Below, piece after piece: positions 53,201-62,051 of a stretch of DNA of 64,000 nt. The notes below the pieces were generated by a model, which had not been told where the DNA came from, made no database searches, and saw nothing but the letters and a program-made list of their open reading frames with translations. The DNA lies in contig NZ_CSTE01000005.1 of assembly GCF_001368915.1 (NCBI RefSeq), forward strand, positions 62,001 through 126,000, in the 5' to 3' direction. The translations under genes were made by a program, and so were the position numbers. The number at the start of each line of letters is the position of its first letter. The stretch's first letter is position 1. The stretch comes from Haloferax massiliensis (GTDB taxonomy: Archaea; Halobacteriota; Halobacteria; Halobacteriales; Haloferacaceae).

Positions 53201-54025
53201 ATGGACAGTGACGTGCTCGTCACGCTCGGACTGGCTCTCGTGTGTCTGTTCGTCGTCGCTTCGGCGGCCGGGTCCCTCGAATCGGCGGTCGATTCCTCCC
53301 CGAGCGAGGCGATTGACCTCGACTACGCATCGCTCCCGCTCGACAGAGGCGACGCCAGCGACATCAAACGCGAATACCAGACGCTGACGGACGGCCCGAG
53401 TCAGCAGGAACACAGCGGTCAGCGGTCGTCACAGTCGGACCAGTCCAGTTCCAGCGGTCCCGACGACAGCGACAGCGACTCCGCGTCGGAGCGTTCGAAC
53501 GCGCAGCGCGACCAGTCGGACGGGCCGGGAGAGACCCCGGACGAGACGAACCCGCTGGAGCGCCTCATCGACGCCCTGCTCGCGCTCCTCTCGCGCCTCG
53601 TCGAACTGCTCGTCGCGCTGGCCGGCGTCGTCGCCCTCGCAGTCGTCGTCCGATACCGGCGACGACTCGCCGAACACCTGCGCCCGCTCGTCGCTCGGTT
53701 CGGGAGCGACGACTCCGGAACGGGGCCGACCGCCGGCGACGACAACCGTGCCGCCGACCTGCCGCCCGCCCCGGAAAACGAGGTCACCGAAGCGTGGTAC
53801 GAGATGGTCGAACGCCTTCGACTCGACGACCGTCAGTTGCTCACGCCCCGAGAGCGAGCGGCGGTCGCCCGCGAAAACGGGGCCGACGCGAACACGGTGT
53901 GGTCGCTCACGGAACTGTTCGAGGAGGTCAGATACGGCGGCGCGCCGGTGACCGAAGACCGACGCCGTCGGGCGCGGGAGTACCTCGAACGCCTCGACTC
54001 GTCCGGGGGGAGGGACCAGTCGTGA
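53201..54025 (+). CDS. DUF4129 membrane protein
   Basis: 274 residues. N-terminal helix VLVTLGLALVCLFVVASAAGSL, a Ser/Gln/Asp-rich outer region (about 50-115), a second helix LVELLVALAGVVALAVVV, and a cytoplasmic C-terminal DUF4129 domain starting EVTEAWYEMVERLRLDDRQLLTPRERAAVARENG. DUF4129 proteins occur with MoxR and DUF58 proteins in a widespread but ill-defined membrane module. First gene of a four-gene plus-strand operon; the next start overlaps its stop (GTGA). Confidence 0.85.
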   Translation: MDSDVLVTLGLALVCLFVVASAAGSLESAVDSSPSEAIDLDYASLPLDRGDASDIKREYQTLTDGPSQQEHSGQRSSQSDQSSSSGPDDSDSDSASERSNAQRDQSDGPGETPDETNPLERLIDALLALLSRLVELLVALAGVVALAVVVRYRRRLAEHLRPLVARFGSDDSGTGPTAGDDNRAADLPPAPENEVTEAWYEMVERLRLDDRQLLTPRERAAVARENGADANTVWSLTELFEEVRYGGAPVTEDRRRRAREYLERLDSSGGRDQS

Positions 54026-54603
54026 ACCGCCGACGGATACTGTTCGGTCTCCTCGGTCTCGGGTGTCTCGCCGTCGGAACGGTCGCGCGGGGAATCGGCC
54101 CCCGAACGACGGCGCTCGTCTCCGAACTGGGCGGTGACTACGTCCTCGTGGCCGCGCTCTCCGGCATCGCGCTGCTCGCGGCGCTCCCGGTCGTCGTCTC
54201 CGGCCGCGAGAGCGAACTGCAGCAGGTGGAAACGCCGGACCCGGAAGTCCCCGTTCGGGCCCCGCCCGCGGGTCGCGACTTCGACGAGACGGTTCGTGGA
54301 TGGGAGTATCGAACGCCTGTCTTCGGGGACAGCACCCGAAAGCGCGTGAAAACGCGGCTCCGGACGGCGGCCGTCGAGGCGGTGATGCGCGAGCGGAACT
54401 GCGGTCGAAGCCGCGCGCGGCGACTCGTTCGACGCGGCGAGTGGACCGACGACGCCGAGGCGGCGTCGTTCCTCGGGAGTCCGAACCGGTCGACGCTCGT
54501 CACCGCGCTCAGCGCGCTTCCGCGACGGCGGACGCCCGCTGAGTTCCGCGCCCGGCGGGCCGCCGAGGCCGTCTACGCGGTCGATGGAGGTGCGGACCGA
54601 TGA
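54022..54603 (+). CDS. Two-helix membrane protein of the DUF58 operon (DUF7269-like)
   Basis: 193 residues from GTG 54022, overlapping the DUF4129 stop. Two helices (ILFGLLGLGCLAVGTVARG and YVLVAALSGIALLAALPVVVS), then a basic cytoplasmic domain (DFDETVRGWEYRTPVFGDSTRKRVKTRLRTAAVEAVMRERN) with a helical fold. This is the small middle gene found between DUF4129 and DUF58 in haloarchaea. Function unknown; overlaps the next gene by 4 nt. Confidence 0.8.
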   Translation: MNRRRILFGLLGLGCLAVGTVARGIGPRTTALVSELGGDYVLVAALSGIALLAALPVVVSGRESELQQVETPDPEVPVRAPPAGRDFDETVRGWEYRTPVFGDSTRKRVKTRLRTAAVEAVMRERNCGRSRARRLVRRGEWTDDAEAASFLGSPNRSTLVTALSALPRRRTPAEFRARRAAEAVYAVDGGADR

Positions 54604-55862
54604 CGACGCCGCAGGAGACGAACCGCTGGCGCGGCGTCGTCGCCGTCTCGCTCGTCGTCGCGGCCGGCGGGCTCCTGGCGCAGCGACAGGAGCTCCTCTT
54701 TCTGTCGACGGTCGGCATCGTCTTCGCGGCGTACCACCGAGTCGTCCCGACGCCCACGCCGGAGCTGACTCTCGAACGCCGCGTCGACACCAGTTCACCG
54801 GCGGAGGGCGACGAGGTCGAAATCGAGGTCGCGGTGACGAACGAGGGCGACGCGACGCTGTACGACTGCCGAATCGTCGACGGCGTCCCCCCGGCGCTCT
54901 CCGTCACGGACGGCCCGGCGAGGAGCGGGATGGTGCTTCGACCCGGCGACACGCGGACGTTCTCGTACGCCGTCGAAGCCGAACACGGGCGGCACGCGTT
55001 CGACGACGCCACCGCGGTCGTTCGGGACGCCAGCGGCGACAGGGAGGTCGAAGTCGACGTTCGGGCCGCAGACGAGACGGAACTCGACTGCACGGCGGAG
55101 ATTACGGAACCGCCGCTCCGGTCGCAGACCCTCGACACCGTCGGCGGCGTCACCGCGAACGGGATGGGGTCGGGCATCGAGTTCCAGCAGACGCGGTCGT
55201 ACCGCCGCGGCGACCCGGTCAGTCAGATCGACTGGAAGCGGTACGCCTCCTCCGGCGAGTTGACGACCATCGACTTCAGGGAAGAGCAGGCGGCGTCGAT
55301 CCTCGTCCTCGTCGACGCGCGAGCGGTCGCCTACAGGGGGCCGCCCGGGGAGACCCACGCCGTCGACGCGGGGGTGTCCGCCGCGGCGCAGTTGACGGCC
55401 TCCCTGCTGAAAGGCCGCAACCGCGTCGGTCTCGCCGCGCTCGCGGCCGAAGACTGCTTCCAACTGCCGGGCGTGGGTCGGGAACACCGACTCCGGTTGC
55501 GGAAGCTGCTTTCGAGGCACTCGGCGTTCTCCGCGAAGCCGACCGACGCCGACCAGTCGGTCGACGCGCAGGTCGAGTCGTACCTCGGTCGGCTCGGCGA
55601 GCAGACGCAGTTGCTCTTCGTCTCGCCCGTCTGTGACGACCTCGCCGTCGAGGTCGCGCGTCGGTTCGACAGCCACGGCCACCCGGTCACGGTCGTCTCG
55701 CCGGACGTGACGGCGGACGAGACGCCCGGCGAGCGACTGGCGGTCGCCGAGCGACGCAACCGACTGCGGTCGCTCCGTCAGGTCGGTATCCCCGCCATCG
55801 AATGGTCGCTCGACGACCCGCTCGCGCTCGCAATCGACACGCAACGGGGGGTTCGAATATGA
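54600..55862 (+). CDS. DUF58 protein
   Basis: 420 residues. Two helices at the N-terminus, then a beta-sandwich-like outer part (ELTLERRVDTSSPAEGDEVEIEVAVTNEGDATLYDCRIVD). The DUF58 signature YRRGDPVSQIDWKRYASSGELTTIDFREEQ lies near residue 200, followed by a von Willebrand A-like domain (ILVLVDARAVAYRG). The family partners MoxR ATPases; the exact action is unknown. Coupled on both sides by 4-nt overlaps. Confidence 0.88.
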   Translation: MTTPQETNRWRGVVAVSLVVAAGGLLAQRQELLFLSTVGIVFAAYHRVVPTPTPELTLERRVDTSSPAEGDEVEIEVAVTNEGDATLYDCRIVDGVPPALSVTDGPARSGMVLRPGDTRTFSYAVEAEHGRHAFDDATAVVRDASGDREVEVDVRAADETELDCTAEITEPPLRSQTLDTVGGVTANGMGSGIEFQQTRSYRRGDPVSQIDWKRYASSGELTTIDFREEQAASILVLVDARAVAYRGPPGETHAVDAGVSAAAQLTASLLKGRNRVGLAALAAEDCFQLPGVGREHRLRLRKLLSRHSAFSAKPTDADQSVDAQVESYLGRLGEQTQLLFVSPVCDDLAVEVARRFDSHGHPVTVVSPDVTADETPGERLAVAERRNRLRSLRQVGIPAIEWSLDDPLALAIDTQRGVRI

Positions 55863-56548
55863 GCGGAGCGGGAGCGGTCACCAGACGGCCGGCGCGACTC
55901 AGCGCGGCGCTGTCGCTGTTCGCCGCCGCGCTCTCTGTATCCGTCGTGGTCTCCGGCGCGTCCGCGGGGTTGTTCGCGGCCGTGGCCGGACTCGTCATCA
56001 CGAGCGAGGGCGCACACCGCTTCAGAACGGGACGGCAACTGCTCGGCGTGCTCGGCCTGCTCGTCGGTGTCCTCGTCGCCGTCGGCGGTGCCGGCGCGGC
56101 CGCGGCGAGCGCCGCCGGCCGACCGCAACTCATCGAGACCGGGCTCGGTATCCTCGGCGTGTTCTGCCTCGGACTCGGGGTGCTTCCGCTCCGCGGAGCC
56201 GGGTCGCGCGGACTGTGTAAACTCGGGTGCGCGTCGGTTCTCCTGACGGTCGTCGCCGGCGGTCTGTTCCAGACGGCCGGCTTGCTCGCCCTGCTCGTCT
56301 CGTGTGCGGCGCTCGTCGTGTCGTGGGACGCCGCGGAGAACTCCATCTCGGTGGGCGAACAGTTGGGCCGCGAGTCGAGGACGTGGACCATCGAGGCGGC
56401 CCACTTCGGCGGAAGCGCGCTCGTCGGGGGCGTCGCGGTCGGGGCCGGACTCGTCGTCCGCGACCTCGGGACGCCCGGACTACCGCTTCACGCGGTCGCG
56501 TTCATGCTCGTCGCCCTCGTCTTCCTCACGCTCGCCCTCCACGATTGA
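55859..56548 (+). CDS. Polytopic membrane protein ending the DUF58 operon (DUF7519-like)
   Basis: 229 residues with about six hydrophobic segments (LSAALSLFAAALSVSVVVSGASAGLFAAVAGLVI, QLLGVLGLLVGVLVAVGG and others), beginning MSGAGAVTRRPARL. The soluble loop VSWDAAENSISVGEQLGRESRTWTIEAAHFGGS is conserved in haloarchaeal last genes of this operon. It overlaps the convergent moxR gene by 23 nt. Confidence 0.78.
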   Translation: MSGAGAVTRRPARLSAALSLFAAALSVSVVVSGASAGLFAAVAGLVITSEGAHRFRTGRQLLGVLGLLVGVLVAVGGAGAAAASAAGRPQLIETGLGILGVFCLGLGVLPLRGAGSRGLCKLGCASVLLTVVAGGLFQTAGLLALLVSCAALVVSWDAAENSISVGEQLGRESRTWTIEAAHFGGSALVGGVAVGAGLVVRDLGTPGLPLHAVAFMLVALVFLTLALHD

Positions 56549-57494
56549 CCGTGGGGACGGAGACTTCGGCGAGCACGTCGTCGACGAGTTGGCTCCGCTC
56601 GACGTTGTCGACGGTCGCCTCGGCGGTCGGGACGATTCGGTGGGCGACCGTCGCGTGGACGACGGCCTTCACGTCGTCCGGGATGACGAACCCCCGACCG
56701 TGGACGGCGGCCGTCGCGCGGACGACCTCGAACAGCCGTTGACAGCCGCGCGGCGAGACGCCGACCGCGACGCGCGGGTCCGCTCTGCTCGCGCGAACGA
56801 TGTCGACGATGTACTGTTTTATCTCGTCGTCGACGCGGACCGTCTCGGGGACGCGCTGCATCTCCCGGACGAGGTCCGTCGAGAGGACCCGCGACACCGT
56901 CGGCGTGGGTTCGTCGCGCGCGTCGCGGCGGTCGAGCAGTTCCAGTTCGCCCGCTTCGTCGGGATAGCCGAGACTGTCTTTGATGAGAAACCGGTCTTTC
57001 TGCGCTTCGGGCAGGGGGAACGTCCCATCGCCCTGTTCGACCGGATTCTGCGTGGCGATGACGAAAAACGGGTCGGGAAGCGGGTGCGTCTCGCCGTCGA
57101 CCGTCACCTGCTCTTCGGCCATCGCTTCGAGGAGCGCGGCCTGCGTCTTCGGCGACGCGCGGTTGATCTCGTCCGCGAGGACGACGTTCGCGAACAGCGG
57201 GCCCTCGCTGAACTCGAACGACCGGTCTCGCTCGTCGAACACGTACGTCCCGGTCACGTCCGCGGGAAGGAGGTCGGGCGTGAACTGGATTCGACTAAAC
57301 GAGAGGCCGAGCGCCGTGGCGAAGCTCTGTGCGGTCAGGGTCTTTCCGGTGCCGGGAACGTCTTCGAGGAGGACGTGTCCCTGCGAGAGCGCTCCGGTGA
57401 GGACGCGCCGGAGAACGGTGCGGTCCACGACGACCGAGCGAGCGATTTCGTCGAGAACGCGCGTGCTGTGGCCGTGGAGGTCGTTGATGTCCAT
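56526..57494 (-). CDS. MoxR-family AAA+ ATPase
   Basis: 322 residues. Walker A VLLEDVPGTGKTL, Walker B VVLADEINRASPKTQAALLEAM, sensor I FFVIATQNPVEQGDGTFPLPEAQKDRF, and the C-terminal lid with a DPRVAVGVSPRGCQRLFE sensor II. It acts as a chaperone-like ATPase with DUF58/DUF4129 proteins. In most haloarchaea it is co-directional with that operon; here it is convergent, with its own leaderless motif promoter. Confidence 0.93.
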   Translation of the reverse strand: MDINDLHGHSTRVLDEIARSVVVDRTVLRRVLTGALSQGHVLLEDVPGTGKTLTAQSFATALGLSFSRIQFTPDLLPADVTGTYVFDERDRSFEFSEGPLFANVVLADEINRASPKTQAALLEAMAEEQVTVDGETHPLPDPFFVIATQNPVEQGDGTFPLPEAQKDRFLIKDSLGYPDEAGELELLDRRDARDEPTPTVSRVLSTDLVREMQRVPETVRVDDEIKQYIVDIVRASRADPRVAVGVSPRGCQRLFEVVRATAAVHGRGFVIPDDVKAVVHATVAHRIVPTAEATVDNVERSQLVDDVLAEVSVPTVNRGGRA

Positions 57495-57516
57495 ACACCC
57501 GAGTCGGCATAGCCAG

Positions 57517-57537
57517 CCATTATTATCCGATAGGTAA
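57517..57537 (-). promoter_or_regulatory. Glycan-regulon motif, moxR
   Basis: Minus strand TTACC, six bases, ATAATAATGG, ending 23 nt before the ATG at 57494. Confidence 0.75.
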
Positions 57538-57557
57538 GCACGCCGCCGCCCCGCCCG

Positions 57558-57577
57558 TTACCGGCTCGATAATAATG
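57558..57577 (+). promoter_or_regulatory. Glycan-regulon motif, second GT2 gene
   Basis: TTACCG, three bases, CGATAATAATG, ending 33 nt before the ATG at 57610; divergent from the moxR copy. Confidence 0.75.
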
Positions 57578-57609
57578 CGCCCCCGACGGAGAGTAACAGT
57601 CGATACCCG

Positions 57610-58524
57610 ATGCCGACAGTGAGCGTTATCATTCCCACGTACAACCGCGCGGACGCGCTCCCCCGCGCCATCGACAGCGCGCTCGACCAGACGCTGTCCG
57701 ACGTCGAGGTTATCGTCGTCGACGACGCCTCCACGGACGACACCGCGTCGGTCGTCACCGCCTACGACGACCCGAGAGTGAACTACCTCGTCCACGAGAC
57801 GAATCGGGGGGGAAGCGCCGCCCGAAACACCGGAATCGCGGACGCGAGCGGCGACTACATCGCGCTCCTCGACTCCGACGACGAGTGGGCGCAGACGAAG
57901 CTCGAACGACAGGTCGAGACGCTCGAACGGCGGTCCGACGAGTGGGTCGCCGCCTACTGCGGGACGGAGATTCTCGACGACGGGGACGCCAACCCGCTCG
58001 TGGAGCGCGCCAAGACCCTCCTCGGGGACCACGGCTCCCGAGAGGGCGCGGAGGGCGGCGAGGAGCTAGTCAAGGAGATTCTCATGGAGAACCTCCACAC
58101 CAGCGCGGGGTCGACGCTCGTCGTCGAGTCCGAGGTGGTCGACCGAATCGACGGTTTCGACGAGTCGTTCGACCGCTATCAGGACACGGAGTTCCTCATC
58201 CGCGTCCTGAAGCAGGGGAAACTCGCCTACGTGGACGAACCGCTGTTGCGACGGTACCCCTCCGGCGGGCCGAGCGCGGACACCGTCCGGCGGGCCAACG
58301 CGCACTTCCTCAAGACCTTCGCCGAGGAGGTAGTCGAGTTAGAGACGCGCGGGTACGACGTCACGGGGACCCACCAGTACGCGCTCGCCGCGCAGTACCT
58401 CCGCGAGGGGCGGTTCGACACGGGGCTGTCGTACCTCCGGGCGGGGGCGACGCCCGCGCCGGCGCAGCTCCCCGGGCTCGTGTACAGCGTCGCCAGAGGC
58501 GTTCAGAGCCGGATGAGTACCTAA
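57610..58524 (+). CDS. Family 2 glycosyltransferase
   Basis: 304 residues. GT-A start VSVIIPTYNRADALPRAIDSALDQTLSDVEVIVVDDASTDDT, donor-metal motif YIALLDSDDEW, and an acceptor region VVDRIDGFDESFDRYQDTEFLIRVLKQGK ending in the E-D-x-x-L type motif. No membrane helices. It resembles transferases that extend surface glycans. Solitary plus-strand gene with the shared motif. Confidence 0.92.
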   Translation: MPTVSVIIPTYNRADALPRAIDSALDQTLSDVEVIVVDDASTDDTASVVTAYDDPRVNYLVHETNRGGSAARNTGIADASGDYIALLDSDDEWAQTKLERQVETLERRSDEWVAAYCGTEILDDGDANPLVERAKTLLGDHGSREGAEGGEELVKEILMENLHTSAGSTLVVESEVVDRIDGFDESFDRYQDTEFLIRVLKQGKLAYVDEPLLRRYPSGGPSADTVRRANAHFLKTFAEEVVELETRGYDVTGTHQYALAAQYLREGRFDTGLSYLRAGATPAPAQLPGLVYSVARGVQSRMST

Positions 58525-58566
58525 CGCGGGTCGGAACCGAGTCGACGCGACGGGAGCGACCGCGCG

Positions 58567-59871
58567 TCACTCGTCGAACGGCGACTCCGCGCCCTTCGGC
58601 ATCGACCCCTCTTCGGCGACGACGTTCTGCCGGCCCACCGATATCTTCTCGATGTCCTCGTTTTCGTCCATGCTCGACAGCAGTCGGCTGACCTTCGACT
58701 TCGACCACCCCGTCTGGTCGACGATTTTGCTCTGGTAGACCCAGCCGCCGTTGTCGCGGAGCAGTTGGATGACCTTGTCCTCGTCGGTCAGGACGGGCTG
58801 GGACGACTGCTGGAGTTCGTCTCGGTCGAACTCCGGCGGCTCCGACTGGGAGTCCGGTGTGTCGCCTCCCTCGTCCGTCTCGGTTCCGAGGGGGTCGAAC
58901 AGCCGAGACGCGGACAGCGACGAGCCGAGCTGATACCTCGACGAGGCGAGGAACCAGCGACCGCCGACGGCGACGACTCCGAGCAGCGTCCCGGCCGTGA
59001 ACAGGAGCATCGGGGTCGTGCTGCCGTCGGTGGCGTCAGTCCCGAGCCGCTGCTCTAGCCCGTCGTTCAGTCCGTCGCCGTCGGTGTCGGGGTCGACGGG
59101 GTTGGTGCCGTGTTCGTACTCGTACCCGTCGTCCAGCCCGTCGCCGTCGGTGTCGACGGTGGCGTTGTTCGGCGGCGTTCCCAGTCGCATCTCGACGCCG
59201 TCCGGAATGCCGTCGCCGTCGGTGTCGGGGTTCGTCGGGTTCAACGAGTTCGACAGTTCGACCGCGTCGTTCAGTCCGTCGCCGTCGGTGTCGGGTGCCG
59301 TCGGAGACGTCCCGTGCTTCTTCACCTCGGCCCCGTCTTCGAGGCTGTCCCTGTCGGTGTCCTTGAGAAACATAGAGGTGTTGTTGGTCCGCTCGTTCAC
59401 GTTGCTGAGATTGTCGCCGTCGACGTCGCCTTGCTTCTCAAGTATCGTGACGTTGATCCTGTCGGTGGCGATTCGCTCCGCCTGCCCCGGGAAGCTCTTC
59501 CAGAGGACGACAGAGACGTTGCTCGACCCCTCGAACTCGGAGAGGGACTCGTACTCGAACTCGACGGTCTGGTTGCCGGACGTGCCACTGGCCTCGGTGC
59601 AGCCGACCTGCTCGCCGCCGCCGTCCCTCACGCACACCTCGTACGTGTTGGACTCGCTCGGGGAGTCGAACTCGACGGCGAGCGTATTCGGCTCTGAGGC
59701 CCAGAGATACGTCGAGCCACTCGTCCGGTCGGTGGAAATCGTGTTCGTGAACGTCCCCTCGACGGACGTCTCGTCGGCCGCCAAATCGGCCGTCGCCAGC
59801 ACCGGGGCGGGGACGACTGCGCCGGAGAGAACGAGCACGACCAGAACGAACGTCGCACGAGCGTACGACAT
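58567..59871 (-). CDS. Membrane-bound HTH regulator with extracellular calcium-type repeats
   Basis: 434 residues. Sec-type signal MSYARATFVLVVLVLSGAVVPAPVLA, an outer beta-rich domain (to about residue 155), then six thrombospondin type-3-like repeats with DTDGDGLND, DTDGDGIPD and DTDGDGLDD calcium-binding patterns (about 160-290). One membrane helix follows (PMLLFTAGTLLGVVAVGGRWFLA), an acidic linker, and a cytoplasmic winged helix (DKVIQLLRDNGGWVYQSKIVDQTGWSKSKVSRLLSSMDENEDIEKISVGR) of DUF7343 type. This is a one-component design linking an outside calcium-binding rod to DNA. ATG 59871 chosen for the signal peptide. Confidence 0.85.
   Translation of the reverse strand: MSYARATFVLVVLVLSGAVVPAPVLATADLAADETSVEGTFTNTISTDRTSGSTYLWASEPNTLAVEFDSPSESNTYEVCVRDGGGEQVGCTEASGTSGNQTVEFEYESLSEFEGSSNVSVVLWKSFPGQAERIATDRINVTILEKQGDVDGDNLSNVNERTNNTSMFLKDTDRDSLEDGAEVKKHGTSPTAPDTDGDGLNDAVELSNSLNPTNPDTDGDGIPDGVEMRLGTPPNNATVDTDGDGLDDGYEYEHGTNPVDPDTDGDGLNDGLEQRLGTDATDGSTTPMLLFTAGTLLGVVAVGGRWFLASSRYQLGSSLSASRLFDPLGTETDEGGDTPDSQSEPPEFDRDELQQSSQPVLTDEDKVIQLLRDNGGWVYQSKIVDQTGWSKSKVSRLLSSMDENEDIEKISVGRQNVVAEEGSMPKGAESPFDE
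59074..59420 (-). repeat. DNA repeats encoding the calcium-type motifs
   Basis: The block reading CCGTCGCCGTCGGTGTCG on the plus strand occurs four times, at about 59080, 59143, 59212 and 59278, spaced 63-69 bp. It encodes the conserved DTDGDG core; copies could recombine and vary in number. Confidence 0.75.
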
Positions 59872-60194
59872 AGTTATCGAAGCACCACCTCGATGCGGGT
59901 GTCCCGATTCGACGGTGCCGAGACGGCCGCTCGGCTCGCGGTAGGCCGATGGGAGGCACCACCAAGCGCTCGCGACCGAGGGAGACACGCGTCTGAAATC
60001 ATTAGCTCCGATTTACGTTATATCGAGGATTCTAGTTCAGCAATATGAATCCTGCGGCCCAACATGACAATTGAGTTACTACTTTGTATCTGGAGAATCC
60101 GCGCCGGACGGCGTATAAATCCCCAGTAATATATCGGGTATTCACACCGGGACCAGACGAACGGTGTGCGTCACGCGACAGAACTCCAAGAGCG
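59872..60194. other. Intergenic region before the calcium-repeat regulator
   Basis: 323 nt between two minus-strand genes. AT-rich from 60000 to 60130 with TTTACGTTATATC and ATATATCG elements that could be promoters for the regulator. No coding signal and no copy of the shared motif. Confidence 0.45.
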
Positions 60195-60800
60195 TTATTC
60201 TTCGTCGGTCGCCTCGAAATTGTCGAGGACTTGCCAGAACGTGAGTACCGTGTAGATACTCATGACCGCGAGCGCGACGACGAGGTGAGGAATCGAGTCG
60301 AAGCCGGCGAGACCGAGCCCGGACGCACCGACGAAGACCGTGCTCAGGCCCGAGACGCTGAGGTAGTACGCGCCCCACGGTCGCTCGGATTCGGCGTCCG
60401 TCTCGTCGTCGTCGCCGTCCTCGGGGAGTTCGAGGTGGGCGATGAGTTCGTTTGCGAGGGGCTTTTTCTCGACGATACCTCTGCTCTGGTTGTAGTCGAT
60501 GACGCCCTCTTCGTCGAGCTTGGGGAGATGTGCCTGATAGAGGGCGATGTAGACGCGCTGACGCTGGTCGGACATCAACGCCTGCACGGTCGTGTCGTGC
60601 TCCCACGCGGCGACCTGCTCCGCGATGTCTCGCATCTGGACCGGTCCCTCGCAGTCACGCAGGTATTCGAGGACCTTCCGACGGCGTTCGTTCTGGAGCA
60701 GGTGATATATCTCGTCTTTCCCAAGTTCCGTTTTCTGCTCGCCCGCGTCCGTGTGCTGGTCGATGAGCGCGTTTTCGGTGCCGTTTACTTGAGTGGTCAT
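60195..60800 (-). CDS. DUF7344-type winged-helix membrane protein
   Basis: 201 residues from ATG 60800. The winged-helix domain is ELGKDEIYHLLQNERRRKVLEYLRDCEGPVQMRDIAEQVAAWEHDTTVQALMSDQRQRVYIALYQAHLPKLDEEGVIDYNQSRGIVE, a haloarchaeal DUF7344 pattern. It is followed by an acidic linker and two membrane helices (YYLSVSGLSTVFVGASGLGLAGF and LVVALAVMSIYTVLTFW). Such proteins are thought to be membrane-tethered regulators. Targets unknown; it lies beside the uronic-acid genes. Confidence 0.85.
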   Translation of the reverse strand: MTTQVNGTENALIDQHTDAGEQKTELGKDEIYHLLQNERRRKVLEYLRDCEGPVQMRDIAEQVAAWEHDTTVQALMSDQRQRVYIALYQAHLPKLDEEGVIDYNQSRGIVEKKPLANELIAHLELPEDGDDDETDAESERPWGAYYLSVSGLSTVFVGASGLGLAGFDSIPHLVVALAVMSIYTVLTFWQVLDNFEATDEE

Positions 60801-61061
60801 GCTCGCTCCAACCGTTATTGTGACCCCCAATAAAGAGGGGACACCGTTCCGGATTCTCCGAACTGTTGTGAAAACCGGACCGTGATCAACGCGTATTGCA
60901 GCAGTTTAGTGACCGTTGCAGACCGTTTCATGGACCGCTAATCGCATGACAGCGGCCTTGTTCTTCGATTGACATACGGGTCTCGCGGCCGGATCGAAAT
61001 TCGGCGAAAACGTGATTGTTGCACCGTTCAAGAGAGGTGCTAAGCTCGATTTGACCGCGAC

Positions 61062-62051
61062 TCAGTCCGCGTTGGGGGTTAATGGGCCATCTTTGCCGCC
61101 TTCCGCCTGTGCCGCTTCGTCGAGCGCCTTCGTCAGCTTCAACACCCGGAGACCCTGCTCGCCGTCGACCACGGGGTCCGAACCGGTTCGAGCGGCGTTC
61201 GCGAACGAGCGGAGTTCGCTTTTCAGCGGTTCGACCTGCTCGACCGCGAGCGTCTCCACGAAGTTCTCGTGGCGGTGGCGGACCAGCGACTCGTCGTCGA
61301 TGTACGAGGGGACCGACGAGCGGTGTATCTCGATGCTCTGGTCGATGTAGTCGACTTTCACGCGGCAGTCGGCCGCCGAGATGGTGAGGCCGCGGACTTT
61401 CTCCTGTGTGACGCGACTCGTCGTGAGCGACGCGGCCACGCCGGAGTCGAACGTGAGGTTCGCGTTCGCGTAGCGACAGTCCGGCGTCCCCGCGGCGTCG
61501 TACGAGTCGACCGCGCCGTCGACGATGTCGAGGACGATGTCGAGGTCGTGAATCATCAGGTCCATCACGACCGTGTCGTCGATGGCGCGGTCGATGGGCG
61601 GCCCGAGTCGCTCGGTCGAAACCGCGTGGATATCGAGGTCGTCGACGAGGTCGCGGAGGGTGCGAACCGCCGGGTTGAACCGCTCGATGTGACCGACCTG
61701 CAAGGCGAGGTCGCGCTCGTCGGCGATGTCGATGAGTTCCTGTCCGTTCTCCGGGTCCTCGACGAACGGTTTCTCGACGAGGACGTGAACGTCCGATTCG
61801 AGGGCGCGCTTCGCGTTCTCGTAGTGGAACTGCGTCGGCACGACGACGGAGACGACGTCGGCCTCGTCGAGGAGGCCGTCCATCGTCCGGGCGGTCGTCC
61901 CGTAGTCGTCCGCGACGGACGCGGCCCGGTCGTCGTCGACGTCGTAGACGCCGACGAGTTCCGTGTCGCCCAGTTCGTCGTACACCCGGACGTGGTTCTG
62001 TCCCATGCTCCCGACGCCGATGACGCCGGCGCTCACGGGCTCGTCAGTCAT
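61062..62051 (-). CDS. Gfo/Idh/MocA oxidoreductase (WbpB-like)
   Basis: 329 residues. N-terminal NAD motif SAGVIGVGSMGQNHVRVYDEL, then HVLVEKPF (the EKP Lys), and the catalytic His region MDLMIHDLDIVLDIV with HDxD. This is the family of WbpB, which oxidises C3 of UDP-GlcNAcA for transamination. Its ATG overlaps the DegT stop by 8 nt, so both are made together. The assignment to the diacetamido-sugar pathway rests on this pairing plus the 6-dehydrogenase and acetyltransferase elsewhere in the window. Confidence 0.88.
   Translation of the reverse strand: MTDEPVSAGVIGVGSMGQNHVRVYDELGDTELVGVYDVDDDRAASVADDYGTTARTMDGLLDEADVVSVVVPTQFHYENAKRALESDVHVLVEKPFVEDPENGQELIDIADERDLALQVGHIERFNPAVRTLRDLVDDLDIHAVSTERLGPPIDRAIDDTVVMDLMIHDLDIVLDIVDGAVDSYDAAGTPDCRYANANLTFDSGVAASLTTSRVTQEKVRGLTISAADCRVKVDYIDQSIEIHRSSVPSYIDDESLVRHRHENFVETLAVEQVEPLKSELRSFANAARTGSDPVVDGEQGLRVLKLTKALDEAAQAEGGKDGPLTPNAD

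Noticed and set aside
53142-53213. 23-codon plus-strand ORF before DUF4129
   Set aside because: It overlaps the DUF4129 start by several codons in another frame and has no coupling signal.
59074-59420. Regular 63-69 bp direct repeats resembling CRISPR
   Set aside because: They encode calcium-binding DxDxDG repeats in frame; the sequences between them are coding.
60801-60830. Possible further copy of the shared glycan promoter element before the DUF7344 gene
   Set aside because: ACAATAACGG is present but the TTA lies 9 nt away instead of 8, and the right half is altered.
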